Shown here: positions 17,223 through 25,586 of the stretch, in pieces
Position numbering within the stretch: position 1 is the first letter of the stretch
Layout of the letters: every line of letters starts with the position of its first letter
Source: an uncultured Lachnospiraceae bacterium
GTDB lineage: Bacteria > Bacillota > Clostridia > Lachnospirales > Lachnospiraceae
Assembly: GCA_947243855.1 (NCBI GenBank)
Contig: CAMXIK010000026.1
Span: 1-44,593 of the forward strand
Direction of reading: 5' to 3'
DNA: 44,593 nt
Position numbers and translations under genes: made by a program
Notes under the pieces: model-generated
What the model was told of the DNA's origin: nothing
What the model saw: the letters and a program-made list of their open reading frames with translations, nothing else
Databases searched by the model: none

Positions 17223-17435
17223 ATGGCAGATTCAGCGAAAGTAGATAAAAAAGCGGTCAAATTCTTTGACGGCGTGAAAGCTGAGTTCAAAAAAATCAGT
17301 TGGCCGGATAAGGATTCCCTTATGAAACAGTCTGTCGCGGTCGTGATTATTTCTCTGGTAGTGGGAGCGATTATTGCGGTGTTGGATTTTGGCCTGCAGT
17401 ACGGCGTGGATTTCATCACGACGCTGCATTTTTAG
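17223..17435 (+). CDS. secE: Preprotein translocase subunit SecE
   Basis: Seventy residues: a cytoplasmic amphipathic part containing the conserved EFKKISWPDKD and one C-terminal membrane helix (about residues 38-62, VAVVIISLVVGAIIAVLDFG). It is the short Gram-positive form that clamps SecY in the SecYEG channel. GGAGAG precedes the start. nusG follows after 40 bp. Confidence 0.96.
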   Translation: MADSAKVDKKAVKFFDGVKAEFKKISWPDKDSLMKQSVAVVIISLVVGAIIAVLDFGLQYGVDFITTLHF

Positions 17436-17475
17436 GACAGATTCTTAATCGATAAGTAAGACAGGGAGGGTCCGT

Positions 17476-17994
17476 ATGGCAGAAGCGAATTGGTATGTTG
17501 TGCATACTTATTCCGGTTATGAAAATAAGGTGAAGGCCAACATAGAAAAAACGATTGAAAACAGACATCTGGAGGAAGAGATTCTGGAGGTCAAGGTGCC
17601 GATGCAGGATGTGATGGAGTTAAAGAACGGCGCCCGCAAGACGGTACAGAAGAAGATGTTCCCCGGATATGTTCTGATCAATATGATTATGAACGACGAT
17701 ACCTGGTATGTCGTAAGAAATACCAGAGGCGTGACAGGGTTCGTAGGACCCGGAAGCAAGCCGGTGCCGCTGACGGAGGCGGAGATGAAGCCTCTCGGCA
17801 TTAAGATGGAGAATATGAGTATTGATTTCGCAGAGGGCGATACGATCGCGGTGGTTGCGGGCGTCTGGAAGGACACCGTTGGCGTCGTGCAGAGAATCGA
17901 CTATGGTAAGCAGACAGCTACCATCAATGTGGAATTGTTTGGCAGAGAGACTCCCGTGGAGATCAGCTTCGCGGAAGTTAGAAGTATGCGGTAA
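17476..17994 (+). CDS. nusG: Transcription elongation/antitermination factor NusG
   Basis: A 172-residue factor that binds RNA polymerase and couples it to Rho or the ribosome. The NGN domain starts WYVVHTYSGYENKVKANIEK; GYVLINM and VRNTRGVTGFVG are also present. The C-terminal KOW domain is FAEGDTIAVVAGVWKDTVGVV near residues 115-135. Length is normal. The stop is directly followed by a structured element that separates it from rplK. Confidence 0.97.
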   Translation: MAEANWYVVHTYSGYENKVKANIEKTIENRHLEEEILEVKVPMQDVMELKNGARKTVQKKMFPGYVLINMIMNDDTWYVVRNTRGVTGFVGPGSKPVPLTEAEMKPLGIKMENMSIDFAEGDTIAVVAGVWKDTVGVVQRIDYGKQTATINVELFGRETPVEISFAEVRSMR

Positions 17995-17995
17995 A

Positions 17996-18151
17996 CAGTT
18001 CAGCCAGAGCAAATCTTTCGTGCAAACCGTGCTTGCACGAGTTTGACAGGAAGATGATGCTCTGAGGGAACGCCCGTACATGAACAAAAGAAGCTGTGAA
18101 ACAGCGGGAAGTGCTGAAAGCGCGTTTTTGTGAATGGGCGTGGGCTGAACG
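17996..18151 (+). ncRNA. Structured intergenic RNA/repeat element (long form)
   Basis: This stretch folds in many nested stems. The outer stem is GTTCAGCC (17998-18005) with GGCTGAAC (18143-18150). Arm A is AGAGC/GCTCT (18006-18010 with 18059-18063), holding ATCTT/AAGAT and an 8-bp hairpin TCGTGCAA/TTGCACGA. Arm B is CGCCC/GGGCG (18071-18075 with 18136-18140), holding ACAAAA/TTTTGT and two small hairpins with GAA loops at 18093-18105 and 18111-18123. Its two ends match the short elements at 33426-33469 (reverse orientation) and 8014-8042. It lies 1 bp after nusG and before rplK, so it would be transcribed. No known RNA class was recognised; a ribosomal-protein leader is an alternative. Confidence 0.6.
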
Positions 18152-18244
18152 TAGATGAAATGGATATTTATTCTGCTTCGGCAGTTTAGATATGTGTGGA
18201 AGTCGAAAGACGTTTGCACCACAATATTATTAGGAGGTGCCGAT

Positions 18245-18670
18245 ATGGCAAAGAAAGTAGAAGGATACATCAAGTTACAGATCCCTGCTGGTAAAGCAAC
18301 GCCAGCGCCCCCGGTTGGTCCTGCACTTGGACAGCACGGGGTAAACATCGTTGAATTTACAAAACAGTTCAACGCAAAGACAGCCGATAAGGGCGATGTG
18401 CTCATTCCGGTTGTTATCACAGTGTATGCAGACAGAAGCTTTAGTTTCATTACGAAGACTCCCCCTGCGGCAGTTCTCTTGAAGAAGGCATGCAACATCA
18501 AGTCCGGTTCTGCAGTGCCCAACAAGACGAAGGTGGCTACTATCTCCAAGGCGAAATTGCAGGAAATCGCAGAAATGAAGATGCCCGACCTGAATGCGGC
18601 GAGCGTTGAGGCGGCCATGAGCATGATCGCTGGTACGGCGAGAAGCATGGGCATCAAAGTAGAAGAGTAA
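18245..18670 (+). CDS. rplK: Ribosomal protein L11
   Basis: A 141-residue protein of the GTPase-associated centre. It has the N-terminal [20 protein letters not shown] with the flexible Pro-rich turn, [12 protein letters not shown], and the 23S rRNA-binding C-terminal half ([16 protein letters not shown]). The frame is open from 18155, but AGGAGGT at 18232-18238 and homology place the start at 18245. rplA follows after 13 bp. Confidence 0.97.
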   Translation: MAKKVEGYIKLQIPAGKATPAPPVGPALGQHGVNIVEFTKQFNAKTADKGDVLIPVVITVYADRSFSFITKTPPAAVLLKKACNIKSGSAVPNKTKVATISKAKLQEIAEMKMPDLNAASVEAAMSMIAGTARSMGIKVEE

Positions 18671-18683
18671 TGGAGGGTTCGAG

Positions 18684-19373
18684 ATGAAACACGGTAAAAA
18701 ATATCAGGAGGCTGCGAAACTGGTAGATCGTGCGACCATGTACGACACTGCTGAAGCGATCTCCTTAGTGAAAAAAACAGCAACAGCGAAATTTGATGAA
18801 ACAGTAGAGGTTCATATCAGAACTGGATGTGACGGCCGTCACGCAGAGCAGCAGATCCGCGGCGCGGTGGTACTGCCGAACGGAACAGGTAAGACTGTCC
18901 GCGTATTGGTATTTGCCAAGGGCGATAAGGTAAGCGAGGCTGAGGCGGCAGGCGCAGATCATGTAGGCGGCGAAGAGCTGATTCCCAAGATTCAGAACGA
19001 GGGATGGCTCGACTTTGACGTAGTGGTAGCGACTCCCGATATGATGGGCGTTGTGGGCCGTCTGGGTAAAGTGCTTGGTCCGAAAGGTCTGATGCCCAAC
19101 CCTAAGGCTGGTACGGTTACCATGGATGTGGCAAAGGCAATCAGCGATATCAAAGCCGGTAAGATCGAGTACAGGCTGGATAAGGCGAACATCATCCACG
19201 TTCCCGTAGGTAAGACCTCTTTTGAGGAGGCAAAGCTGCAGGAGAACTTCGACGCGTTGATGGAAGCGATCGTGAAGGCAAAGCCTTCGGCGCTGAAAGG
19301 GCAGTATCTGCGAAGCATTACGCTGGCAACTACCATGGGCCCCGGTGTGAAGGTAAATGTGGCGAAATACTAA
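18684..19373 (+). CDS. rplA: Ribosomal protein L1
   Basis: A 229-residue 50S protein of the L1 stalk, and in many bacteria a translational repressor of its own operon. Markers: [21 protein letters not shown] at the start, the [15 protein letters not shown] loop (about residues 133-147) and [17 protein letters not shown]. Normal length. A terminator follows, so the rpmG-rplA unit ends here and rplJ is transcribed separately. Confidence 0.97.
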   Translation: MKHGKKYQEAAKLVDRATMYDTAEAISLVKKTATAKFDETVEVHIRTGCDGRHAEQQIRGAVVLPNGTGKTVRVLVFAKGDKVSEAEAAGADHVGGEELIPKIQNEGWLDFDVVVATPDMMGVVGRLGKVLGPKGLMPNPKAGTVTMDVAKAISDIKAGKIEYRLDKANIIHVPVGKTSFEEAKLQENFDALMEAIVKAKPSALKGQYLRSITLATTMGPGVKVNVAKY

Positions 19374-19401
19374 TCCGCCTATCATATGGAAAAAGAAAAC
19401 G

Positions 19402-19434
19402 AAGAACGGTCTGTAACTGCGGGCCGTTCTTTTT
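19402..19434 (+). terminator. Terminator after rplA
   Basis: AAGAACGGTC pairs with GGCCGTTCTT (one G-T pair) and runs into a T tract at 19430-19434. It lies 28 bp after the rplA stop. Confidence 0.8.
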
Positions 19435-19584
19435 CGTGCATAAGCAGAGCCGGAAGGTTTGCGAAGCATCTGGAGTCTGTTTATAAAAAAGGCCAACCAG
19501 CGGTTGAGTTTCCCCGATTCAACCGTTGATTCGTGGAAAAGATACCGGATTAGACGTATTGTTCAGGGTGAAAGGAGAAAAAAG

Positions 19585-20403
19585 ATGAATCAGTCAAAGA
19601 CCGGAACATTTATTGCCATGCGCCGTAAAGAGAAAAAGCTGACACAGGCGCAGTTGGCGGAAAAACTGAATATTACGGACAGGGCAGTATCCAAGTGGGA
19701 GACGGGAAAGAGTATGCCCGATTCGTCTATTATGCTGGAACTTTGCGAAATATTGGGAATTACGGTAAACGAGCTGTTGAGCGGGGAGAAAGTTGGAATG
19801 GAAAATGTTGAGAAAAAAGCGGATGAGAATTTGATTGCCTTAAAAAGAAAAGACGAAAATAACATGACCAGAAACGTATTAATTGCCGTTCTTTTTTCCA
19901 TGATGCTTTTTGTAGGAATTATGGTATGTCTGATTTGCGATCTCGCAATATCCGGTCATGTCACATGGTCGCTGATTCCGGTCAGTTCCATTGTTTTTTC
20001 ATGGCTGATATTGTTCCCTGGCATTTTGCTTGGGAAAAGAGGGGGTGTGATGTGCTGCGTTTCGTTAAGTATCTTTTTGCTTCCTTACTTGTTTTTGCTG
20101 GCCAGTTTGGTGAAGGTGAAGGAAGTGTTCTCGATCGGGACAAGGATAGGGGCGGCATCTATCGTATTTTTGTGGATCATTGTCATTGTTTTTGGCCGTG
20201 CCAGAAGGAAGCCGGCGGCTTTAGGAATCACTTTTTTGACGGCTATTCCGTTTGTACTTGTTGTCAATATGATACTGTCAAAAATGATAGCGGAACCGTT
20301 CTTTGACGTGTGGGATCTGCTGGCTGTGTTTGTGCTTCTGGTTTTGGCGGCAGGCGCCTTTCTTTGCGACTATGTCATGAAAAAGGGATTGATCCCAAAG
20401 TAA
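19585..20403 (+). CDS. HTH (XRE) regulator with membrane-embedded C-terminus
   Basis: A 272-residue protein. Residues 8-65 are a Cro/CI helix-turn-helix (FIAMRRKEKKLTQAQLAEKL, ITDRAVSKWETGKSMPD, EILGITVNELLSGE). After a charged linker, six hydrophobic segments follow from about residue 95 to the end (starting VLIAVLFSMMLFVGIMVCLI). Such proteins are probably membrane-tethered regulators, perhaps sensing envelope or drug stress, but none of the domains names a ligand. The frame opens at 19459; AAAGGAG at 19571-19577 and the HTH start support the ATG at 19585. It lies in the block that separates rplKA from rplJL. Confidence 0.8.
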   Translation: MNQSKTGTFIAMRRKEKKLTQAQLAEKLNITDRAVSKWETGKSMPDSSIMLELCEILGITVNELLSGEKVGMENVEKKADENLIALKRKDENNMTRNVLIAVLFSMMLFVGIMVCLICDLAISGHVTWSLIPVSSIVFSWLILFPGILLGKRGGVMCCVSLSIFLLPYLFLLASLVKVKEVFSIGTRIGAASIVFLWIIVIVFGRARRKPAALGITFLTAIPFVLVVNMILSKMIAEPFFDVWDLLAVFVLLVLAAGAFLCDYVMKKGLIPK

Positions 20404-20417
20404 GTCTTCCATGTTTT

Positions 20418-20446
20418 TTGCTGTGACTGCTGATTTGTGATACAAT
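20418..20446 (+). promoter_or_regulatory. Promoter of the CapA-like gene
   Basis: TTGCTG, 17 nt, TACAAT (20441-20446), with a TGA extension before the -10. The -10 ends only 6 bp before the ATG at 20453, so the transcript would start at or next to the start codon. Confidence 0.5.
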
Positions 20447-20452
20447 AGTCGC

Positions 20453-21748
20453 ATGGCTAAGAAAAGATCGCGTAAAAATAAGAAAAAAAAGAGAATAAGG
20501 ATTCATCGCAGTTTTATCCTGCCATTTGTCATTACGCTGACTGCGGCAATGGCGGTCGGCGTTCTGGCGCTGGCGGCCCATCAGTGGATTATGGAGCCGG
20601 TGAAAACGCAGAAAGCAGACGCTGCAATTCCCCGGGAAACCGGGCCTCAGGAGCAGATCGACCATCAGGACGAATCCGCTGTAACGGAATCTGAGGGCGG
20701 GGAGGAAGAAGCGGAGACGCCCTCCAAATATCTGGAACAGTTGTCGGATGCGGCTTACATGGAGGAAAACAATATCTATGCGGCAGAGCCAGCAGTGCCG
20801 GGACAAGTGACGCTTGCCTTTGCGGGGGACGTTTTGTTTGACGACCACTATGCGATCACTGGTTCTGTCCGCGGGGACGGGGATATTTCTAAGGGCGTGC
20901 TGCCGGAAGTGATCGAGCGGATGCAGAGTGCGGATATCATGATGCTGAACAATGAATTTGCCTACTCAGACAGAGGCGCGCCCACAGAGGGAAAGCAGTT
21001 TACCTTCCGGGCAAGACCTGAGACGGTGCAGTATCTGAGCGATATGGGAGTGGATCTGGTGTCTCTTGCCAACAACCACGCCTATGATTATGGGCCGGAG
21101 GCGTTGACAGATACGCTCGATACCCTGCGCGGGGCGGGAATCCCTTATGTAGGCGCGGGCAGGGAGATCAATGAGGCGAGAAAGCCAGTTTACTATATTG
21201 TGGGGGATATCAAGATAGCCTTTGTATCGGCTACCCAGATTGAACGGCTGGACACGCCGGACACGAAGGAGGCTACGGAAACGACCCCCGGCGTTTTCCG
21301 GTGCTGGAACGGAGAACGGTTATTGGAGACGATCCGGGAGGCGGACGCCAACAGCGACTTCGTGGTAGCTTACATACATTGGGGTACGGAAAATCAGGCG
21401 GAACTGGATTGGGCGCAGTTAAAGCAAGCGCCGGAGCTGGTTGCGGCGGGAGCGGATCTGGTGATTGGCGATCATCCCCATTGTCTACAGCCGATCGGCG
21501 TGGTTGGCGGCGTGCCGGTGATCTACAGCTTGGGGAATTTTTGGTTTAATTCCAAGACGCTGGATACAGGCTTGGTTGAGGTTGTAATAGATGAGACGGG
21601 AATCGTGAGCTACCAGTTTGTGCCTTGTCTGCAAAGCGGGTGCAAAACGGCTCTTTTGCAGGGCGAGGAAAAAGAACGGGCGCTTGCCTATATGCGGGGG
21701 ATTTCCGAAGGCGTGCAGATCGACGAAGAGGGATACGTGACGTGGTGA
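20453..21748 (+). CDS. CapA-family (PGA_cap) membrane-anchored metallophosphoesterase-like protein
   Basis: A 431-residue protein. A very basic N-terminus (KKRSRKNKKKKRIRIHR) is followed by one membrane helix (about 24-45), so the remainder is likely extracytoplasmic. A low-complexity Glu-rich linker leads to the CapA domain: VTLAFAGDVLFDD (about 120), DIMMLNNEFAYSD, VSLANNHAYDYG, VVAYIHWGTEN, LVIGDHPHCLQPI and IYSLGNFWFN. The Asp and His pattern is that of metallophosphoesterases. The family is linked to poly-gamma-glutamate capsule synthesis, but no capB or capC gene is nearby, so an envelope role is all that can be said. No ribosome binding site is seen before the ATG, which may mean leaderless translation. 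Confidence 0.82.
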   Translation: MAKKRSRKNKKKKRIRIHRSFILPFVITLTAAMAVGVLALAAHQWIMEPVKTQKADAAIPRETGPQEQIDHQDESAVTESEGGEEEAETPSKYLEQLSDAAYMEENNIYAAEPAVPGQVTLAFAGDVLFDDHYAITGSVRGDGDISKGVLPEVIERMQSADIMMLNNEFAYSDRGAPTEGKQFTFRARPETVQYLSDMGVDLVSLANNHAYDYGPEALTDTLDTLRGAGIPYVGAGREINEARKPVYYIVGDIKIAFVSATQIERLDTPDTKEATETTPGVFRCWNGERLLETIREADANSDFVVAYIHWGTENQAELDWAQLKQAPELVAAGADLVIGDHPHCLQPIGVVGGVPVIYSLGNFWFNSKTLDTGLVEVVIDETGIVSYQFVPCLQSGCKTALLQGEEKERALAYMRGISEGVQIDEEGYVTW

Positions 21749-21918
21749 GGCGCGGGCGGCGGAATAGAGCGTTTTATCCAGATTGTGTTCGTAATACGGA
21801 AAAAATTTAAGTTTTTATCGTTTCGTGAAACTTTCCCGGCGGATGAATCGTATTATTGACAGAAGGGAAAAAGTTTCCCAAACAGGGACAAAACGCCGGA
21901 TAGAAAGGAAAAGGAACT

Positions 21919-23424
21919 ATGAATATAGGAAATAGATACGCTTCATGGATGCACGAAACCACGCAGTCGGGATACGGAAACCGCTCCGCGCAGACCGGGA
22001 AAACAGAGACAGGTAAGACGTTTACAGCCGGAAACGATAAAAATGACGAGAATGTCATAAATGAAGCGGGCGCGGAGAAGAAAAAATCAGAAGAAAAGAA
22101 CGAAGAGAAAAAAGCGGAGGAGCTGACGCTTCGGGAGCAGATTCTTGCGCATATGGAGGAAATGGCGAAGAAAGTGCGGGAGGGAAAGGTGGAACCTTCT
22201 TTCCGGATCGGCGGACAGGATTTTACCATCAAGGAGTGGGAGAAGCTTCTGGCGGATTTTGACGACGCGGAGGAGGCTTTGCAGAAGCTGATTCAAGAGC
22301 AGATCGTGGAAGTGGAAAAGCAGGCGGCGAAGGAAGCGGCGAGAAGAGAGGCTGAGGGCAAGCCTGATTCTGGGACGGTTGTGACAAATGTGTCAGTTCC
22401 AGAAGCGGCGCAGCCGAATGTGGAATCGGGCGGCAGCGTGGCGAATCCCAATCCCTCTGAGAGCGGCGCTGCGGCTTCTGCTCCGACGGCGGCTGGCAAT
22501 GCCGCAGCGGTTTCGGCATCTGCAGCCGGTAATGCGGCCTCCTCTGGAATTAAGTCGTGGGAGCTTGATGGTATGGACGATAATGTTACAGAGGTAGAGG
22601 TGACAGACCCGGAGGAGCTTGCGGAGCTGCTCACGGGAGAGGTAGCCAAGAGCACTTTCCCCACCGACGATCCCAAAAACAAGCACTGGTTCATTACTTG
22701 TTTTGGGCAGGACGGGATTATGTGCAGGGAAGCTTACATGGAAAACGGCAAGTGGGTAAACAAGACCTGCTGGAATCTTCCCTACACAGAGCCGGGGCAG
22801 CGCGAGAAGGTACTGGCATTTATACAGCGGTTTCCGCAGGACGCCAATCTGCGCTTTGCCTGTCATGAAAATTTCTGGGAAGACTTCCTCGCGGGAGAGA
22901 TCGACGAGGACGATTTCGTGAACTTTTTTGAGACTTCGACGGACAAGGACGGCGTACCGAATTACACGTATGAGAAGGACGGCTCTACCTACATAGACCG
23001 GGAGAAAGCTAAATACGCCCAATATATGAATGATTTCAGTTTTCATGCTTATACGAGGGAGGAGTTCGATCTGATCTGGCGGGCGGTCATTCATGAAAAC
23101 AGTAAGGGCCTGCAAAAGATCTCTGATTACGATGGACAAATGACCGTTCCCGGAGCGGATGAAGCAGGAAAGGGCGGAAAAGAAAAAGACGCTGCGGATG
23201 AGGAAGACGACCTTGAAACCCATATCATCACCAAACCAGACGGCTCCACCGTATTGGAGATTAAGACAAGTTTCGGCGTGATGGAGGTGGAGATCACGGA
23301 GGCTCAGAAATTTGGCCTGCAATATGTGGCGCGTCCGGAAAATGGAGCCGATAGAACGATGCCGGCGAGTCCTTTTGCCAATAGAACGGGTGCAATGGCC
23401 GCGTATCAGGCCGGGGAGGTGTGA
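21919..23424 (+). CDS. Unrecognised protein with low-complexity linkers
   Basis: A 501-residue protein, not recognised. It starts MNIGNRYASWMHETTQSGYG. Residues about 50-75 are almost pure Lys/Glu; 75-140 are helical and charged (LTLREQILAHMEEMAKKVREG); 170-210 are an Ala/Ser/Gly-rich linker. A compact region with Trp and Cys follows (HWFITCFGQDG, NGKWVNKTCWNLPY, ENFWEDFLAGEIDEDDF). After another charged linker comes a short segment (THIITKPDGSTVLEIKTSFG). No signal peptide or membrane helix. AAAGGAAAAGGAA serves as binding site. It overlaps no gene but ends 1 bp before the next start, so the two are coupled. No convincing promoter or terminator was found in 21749-21918, only palindromes (GTTTCGTGAAAC, GGGAAA/TTTCCC). 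Confidence 0.75.
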   Translation: MNIGNRYASWMHETTQSGYGNRSAQTGKTETGKTFTAGNDKNDENVINEAGAEKKKSEEKNEEKKAEELTLREQILAHMEEMAKKVREGKVEPSFRIGGQDFTIKEWEKLLADFDDAEEALQKLIQEQIVEVEKQAAKEAARREAEGKPDSGTVVTNVSVPEAAQPNVESGGSVANPNPSESGAAASAPTAAGNAAAVSASAAGNAASSGIKSWELDGMDDNVTEVEVTDPEELAELLTGEVAKSTFPTDDPKNKHWFITCFGQDGIMCREAYMENGKWVNKTCWNLPYTEPGQREKVLAFIQRFPQDANLRFACHENFWEDFLAGEIDEDDFVNFFETSTDKDGVPNYTYEKDGSTYIDREKAKYAQYMNDFSFHAYTREEFDLIWRAVIHENSKGLQKISDYDGQMTVPGADEAGKGGKEKDAADEEDDLETHIITKPDGSTVLEIKTSFGVMEVEITEAQKFGLQYVARPENGADRTMPASPFANRTGAMAAYQAGEV

Positions 23425-23425
23425 T

Positions 23426-24301
23426 ATGAGCATAAGCGGTGTGGGAAGTCGGAATACTTACATTTATAATACCCGAACGGGAAAGCTTGCAACGAAGGAT
23501 GGGCAGCAGGACGCCTTTGTGGATTACTTTAACGGGGATCGGAAAGGCGATGAGGACGATACCCTGAATGGTTTTGACAGGGCCAGAAAAGCGGACATCA
23601 ACAATCTGATCGAGACTTGGACGCAGTTTGACAGCACCCTTTTAAACCAGCCGGGAAAAGAGGAATATGAGATCACCACGGAGATTGTTGATGCGGTGAC
23701 TTCCAATGTACAGGTGGACGGTGAAAAGATTTTTACATGCTATAGCGGCAGTTTCTTTGCCTATATGGATACCTCCAGCCTCTTTCAGACAGCAGGGCCG
23801 TTTCTGACGCATGAGCATAAGGGCTACGACCCTTCTGACAATAGCGTCAATATTGCCGTGGGCGATGTGTTTGACCTCGGAAACGGCTATCGGCTGCGCG
23901 TGGGCGAGGAGCAGGTCTACGGCGAAGGGTACGGATATAAAAATGGGGAAAACGATGAAAGACTGAAGGCATTGACATATGGGCTTGGCGCACTGATTCA
24001 TTTTGCAGAGGGACAGTGGTCGAGCGTTATGATGGAGATGAACGATAAATTGACATCCGACCCTGAAAGGAGCGATGGTATGGGAGGCACAACGCCCATG
24101 CTGTTAGAGCTTTTGCGGCAGCTTGGCGTGGATACCGACAGGGAGTTTATCTTAAACGGGACAAAATGCGAGGTACGAAACGGAAAGATTCGCGAGGTCG
24201 GCGATAAATGGGGCGTGGCACGCGCAGCGCGGGACGAAGCTATGAGGAAGTATGAGCAGGAGATGTCCCGTCCGCTTTCGAGCTGGAAACGATCACAATA
24301 G
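23426..24301 (+). CDS. Unrecognised protein coupled to the gene before it
   Basis: A 291-residue protein, not recognised. The N-terminus MSISGVGSRNTYIYNTRTGK is followed by acidic and aromatic segments: QQDAFVDYFNGDRKGDEDDT, KIFTCYSGSFFAYMDTSSLF, VAVGDVFDLGNGYRLRVGEE-like stretches and a C-terminal helix (AARDEAMRKYEQEMSRPLSS). No membrane helix or signal peptide. The frame reads back to 23312 inside the preceding gene, but GGGGAGGTG at 23412 and the ATG at 23426, 1 bp after the previous stop, give the start. The tight coupling suggests joint action with the upstream protein. The L10 promoter starts only 12 bp after the stop. Confidence 0.78.
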   Translation: MSISGVGSRNTYIYNTRTGKLATKDGQQDAFVDYFNGDRKGDEDDTLNGFDRARKADINNLIETWTQFDSTLLNQPGKEEYEITTEIVDAVTSNVQVDGEKIFTCYSGSFFAYMDTSSLFQTAGPFLTHEHKGYDPSDNSVNIAVGDVFDLGNGYRLRVGEEQVYGEGYGYKNGENDERLKALTYGLGALIHFAEGQWSSVMMEMNDKLTSDPERSDGMGGTTPMLLELLRQLGVDTDREFILNGTKCEVRNGKIREVGDKWGVARAARDEAMRKYEQEMSRPLSSWKRSQ

Positions 24302-24313
24302 AATAAAAAACAG

Positions 24314-24343
24314 TTGACATCTCCCCGCGGGCTGTGCTATAGT
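24314..24343 (+). promoter_or_regulatory. rplJL promoter
   Basis: TTGACA (24314-24319), 18 nt, TATAGT (24338-24343), with a TGC extension before the -10. It feeds the L10 leader. Confidence 0.8.
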
Positions 24344-24349
24344 AGCAAA

Positions 24350-24465
24350 TGCCGAAGACAGTAGGTGCCGTATTGCCGGCGTAAGAGTCCGCCTACCGAG
24401 GAGAGAAGAGCTATCATTGATATTTATTGCCCTCCCTGTCTTTATGGGAGGGTTTTCTATTTCAG
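24350..24465 (+). ncRNA. L10 leader RNA
   Basis: A ribosomal-protein leader of the L10 type in the expected place before rplJ. It has the GAAGACAG...AGGTGCC...CGTAAGAGTCCGCCTACCGAGG pattern with paired arms (GTAGGTG with GCCTACC), where L10(L12)4 binds. It ends in an intrinsic terminator. AAGACAG at 24355-24361 can pair with CTGTCTT at 24436-24442 in the terminator hairpin, giving mutually exclusive structures, that is, attenuation by excess L10-L12. Confidence 0.85.
24430..24462 (+). terminator. Attenuator of the L10 leader
   Basis: CCCTCCC (24430-24436) pairs with GGGAGGG (24446-24452), followed by TTTTCTATTT. It lies 48 bp before rplJ, so it must be read through for expression. Confidence 0.85.
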
Positions 24466-24509
24466 ATACAGACTCCTATCGGCACGAAAATCTATAAGGA
24501 GGTAACGTA

Positions 24510-25118
24510 ATGGCAAAAGTGGAATTGAAGAAACCTATCGTGGATGAGATCGCCGCTGCCGTGAAGGATGCGCAGTCAGTCGTTTTGGTTGACTACCGCG
24601 GACTTACGGTGGAGCAGGACACACAGCTTCGCAAACAGCTGCGTGAGGCCGGTATCACCTACAAGGTTTACAAGAACACAATGATGAATTTTGCATTCAA
24701 GGGCACGGATTACGAAGCGCTTGCGCCTTATCTGGCCGGCCCCAGCGCGGTAGCCATCTCTACAGAGGACGCTACGGCTCCCGCAAGAGTGTTATGCAAA
24801 TTCGCTAAGACGGCAGAGGCCCTTGAAGTTAAGGGCGGCATGGTGGAAGGTATCGCCTATGACGCGAAGGGAATTATGGAGATTGCGAAGATTCCTTCCA
24901 GAGAAGAACTGCTGTCCAAGCTGCTTGGCAGCATCCAGTCTCCGATCACCAACTTCGCCCGCGTGATGAACCAGCTGGCGGAAAAAGGCGGCGCATCAGG
25001 AGCAGAGGCGGCGGCACCGGCAGAAGAAGCGCCTGCTGAGGCAGCGCCTGTAGAGGAAGCAGCACCAGCAGAAGAGGCGGCTCCCGCAGAGGCGGAAGAA
25101 GCGCCCGCAGCAGAATGA
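24510..25118 (+). CDS. rplJ: Ribosomal protein L10
   Basis: A 202-residue stalk base protein. The rRNA-binding domain carries VVLVDYRGLTVEQDTQLRKQ, TYKVYKNTMM and LAGPSAVAIS; the helical part that holds L12 dimers follows. It is about 30 residues longer than most L10 proteins because of an Ala/Glu/Pro tail (AEEAPAEAAPVEEAAPAEEA) rich in AEEAAP-type repeats. AAGGAGGT precedes the start. It is regulated by the leader directly upstream and co-transcribed with rplL (66-bp gap). Confidence 0.96.
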   Translation: MAKVELKKPIVDEIAAAVKDAQSVVLVDYRGLTVEQDTQLRKQLREAGITYKVYKNTMMNFAFKGTDYEALAPYLAGPSAVAISTEDATAPARVLCKFAKTAEALEVKGGMVEGIAYDAKGIMEIAKIPSREELLSKLLGSIQSPITNFARVMNQLAEKGGASGAEAAAPAEEAPAEAAPVEEAAPAEEAAPAEAEEAPAAE

Positions 25119-25184
25119 TGGGTCTGCCAAGGCAGTCTCGAAATGTAAGGTAAACATCGAATAAAAGTATGGAGGAAAACAATC

Positions 25185-25565
25185 ATGGCAAAGTTATCTA
25201 CTCAGGAAATTCTTGACGCGATCAAAGAGTTGACAGTATTGGAGTTAAATGATCTGGTAAAGGCTTGCGAGGAGGAGTTCGGCGTATCCGCAGCAGCAGG
25301 CGTAGTCGTTGCAGCGGCAGGCGGTGACGCAGGCGCGGCAGCAGGCGAGGAGAAGACCGAGTTCGACGTTGAGCTGACAGAGGTTGGCCCTAACAAGGTT
25401 AAGGTGATCAAGGTGGTTCGTGAGGCTACCGGCCTTGGCTTGAAGGAAGCGAAGGATCTCGTAGATTCCGCTCCGAAGGTACTTAAGGAGGGCGCTTCCA
25501 AGGAAGAGGCTGACGATATCAAGGCTAAGCTTGAGGCTGAGGGCGCAAAGGTTACCCTTAAGTAA
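25185..25565 (+). CDS. rplL: Ribosomal protein L7/L12
   Basis: A 126-residue stalk protein that recruits translational GTPases. N-terminal dimerisation helices ([20 protein letters not shown]), an Ala/Gly hinge ([15 protein letters not shown]) and the C-terminal domain with [24 protein letters not shown] sequence and [20 protein letters not shown]. Normal length. GGAGG lies upstream and a hairpin terminator follows the stop. Confidence 0.97.
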   Translation: MAKLSTQEILDAIKELTVLELNDLVKACEEEFGVSAAAGVVVAAAGGDAGAAAGEEKTEFDVELTEVGPNKVKVIKVVREATGLGLKEAKDLVDSAPKVLKEGASKEEADDIKAKLEAEGAKVTLK

Positions 25566-25586
25566 TCGCATTGCATATCTGAAAGA

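Noticed and set aside
17996..18151. tRNA gene or known riboswitch between nusG and rplK
   Set aside because: No T-arm sequence GTTCGA, no CCA end and no recognised riboswitch core; the fold is different.
21780..21918. Sigma-28-type promoter before the unrecognised pair
   Set aside because: AAAGTTT and GCCGGATAG are present, but the spacing is far too long for TAAA-N15-GCCGATA.
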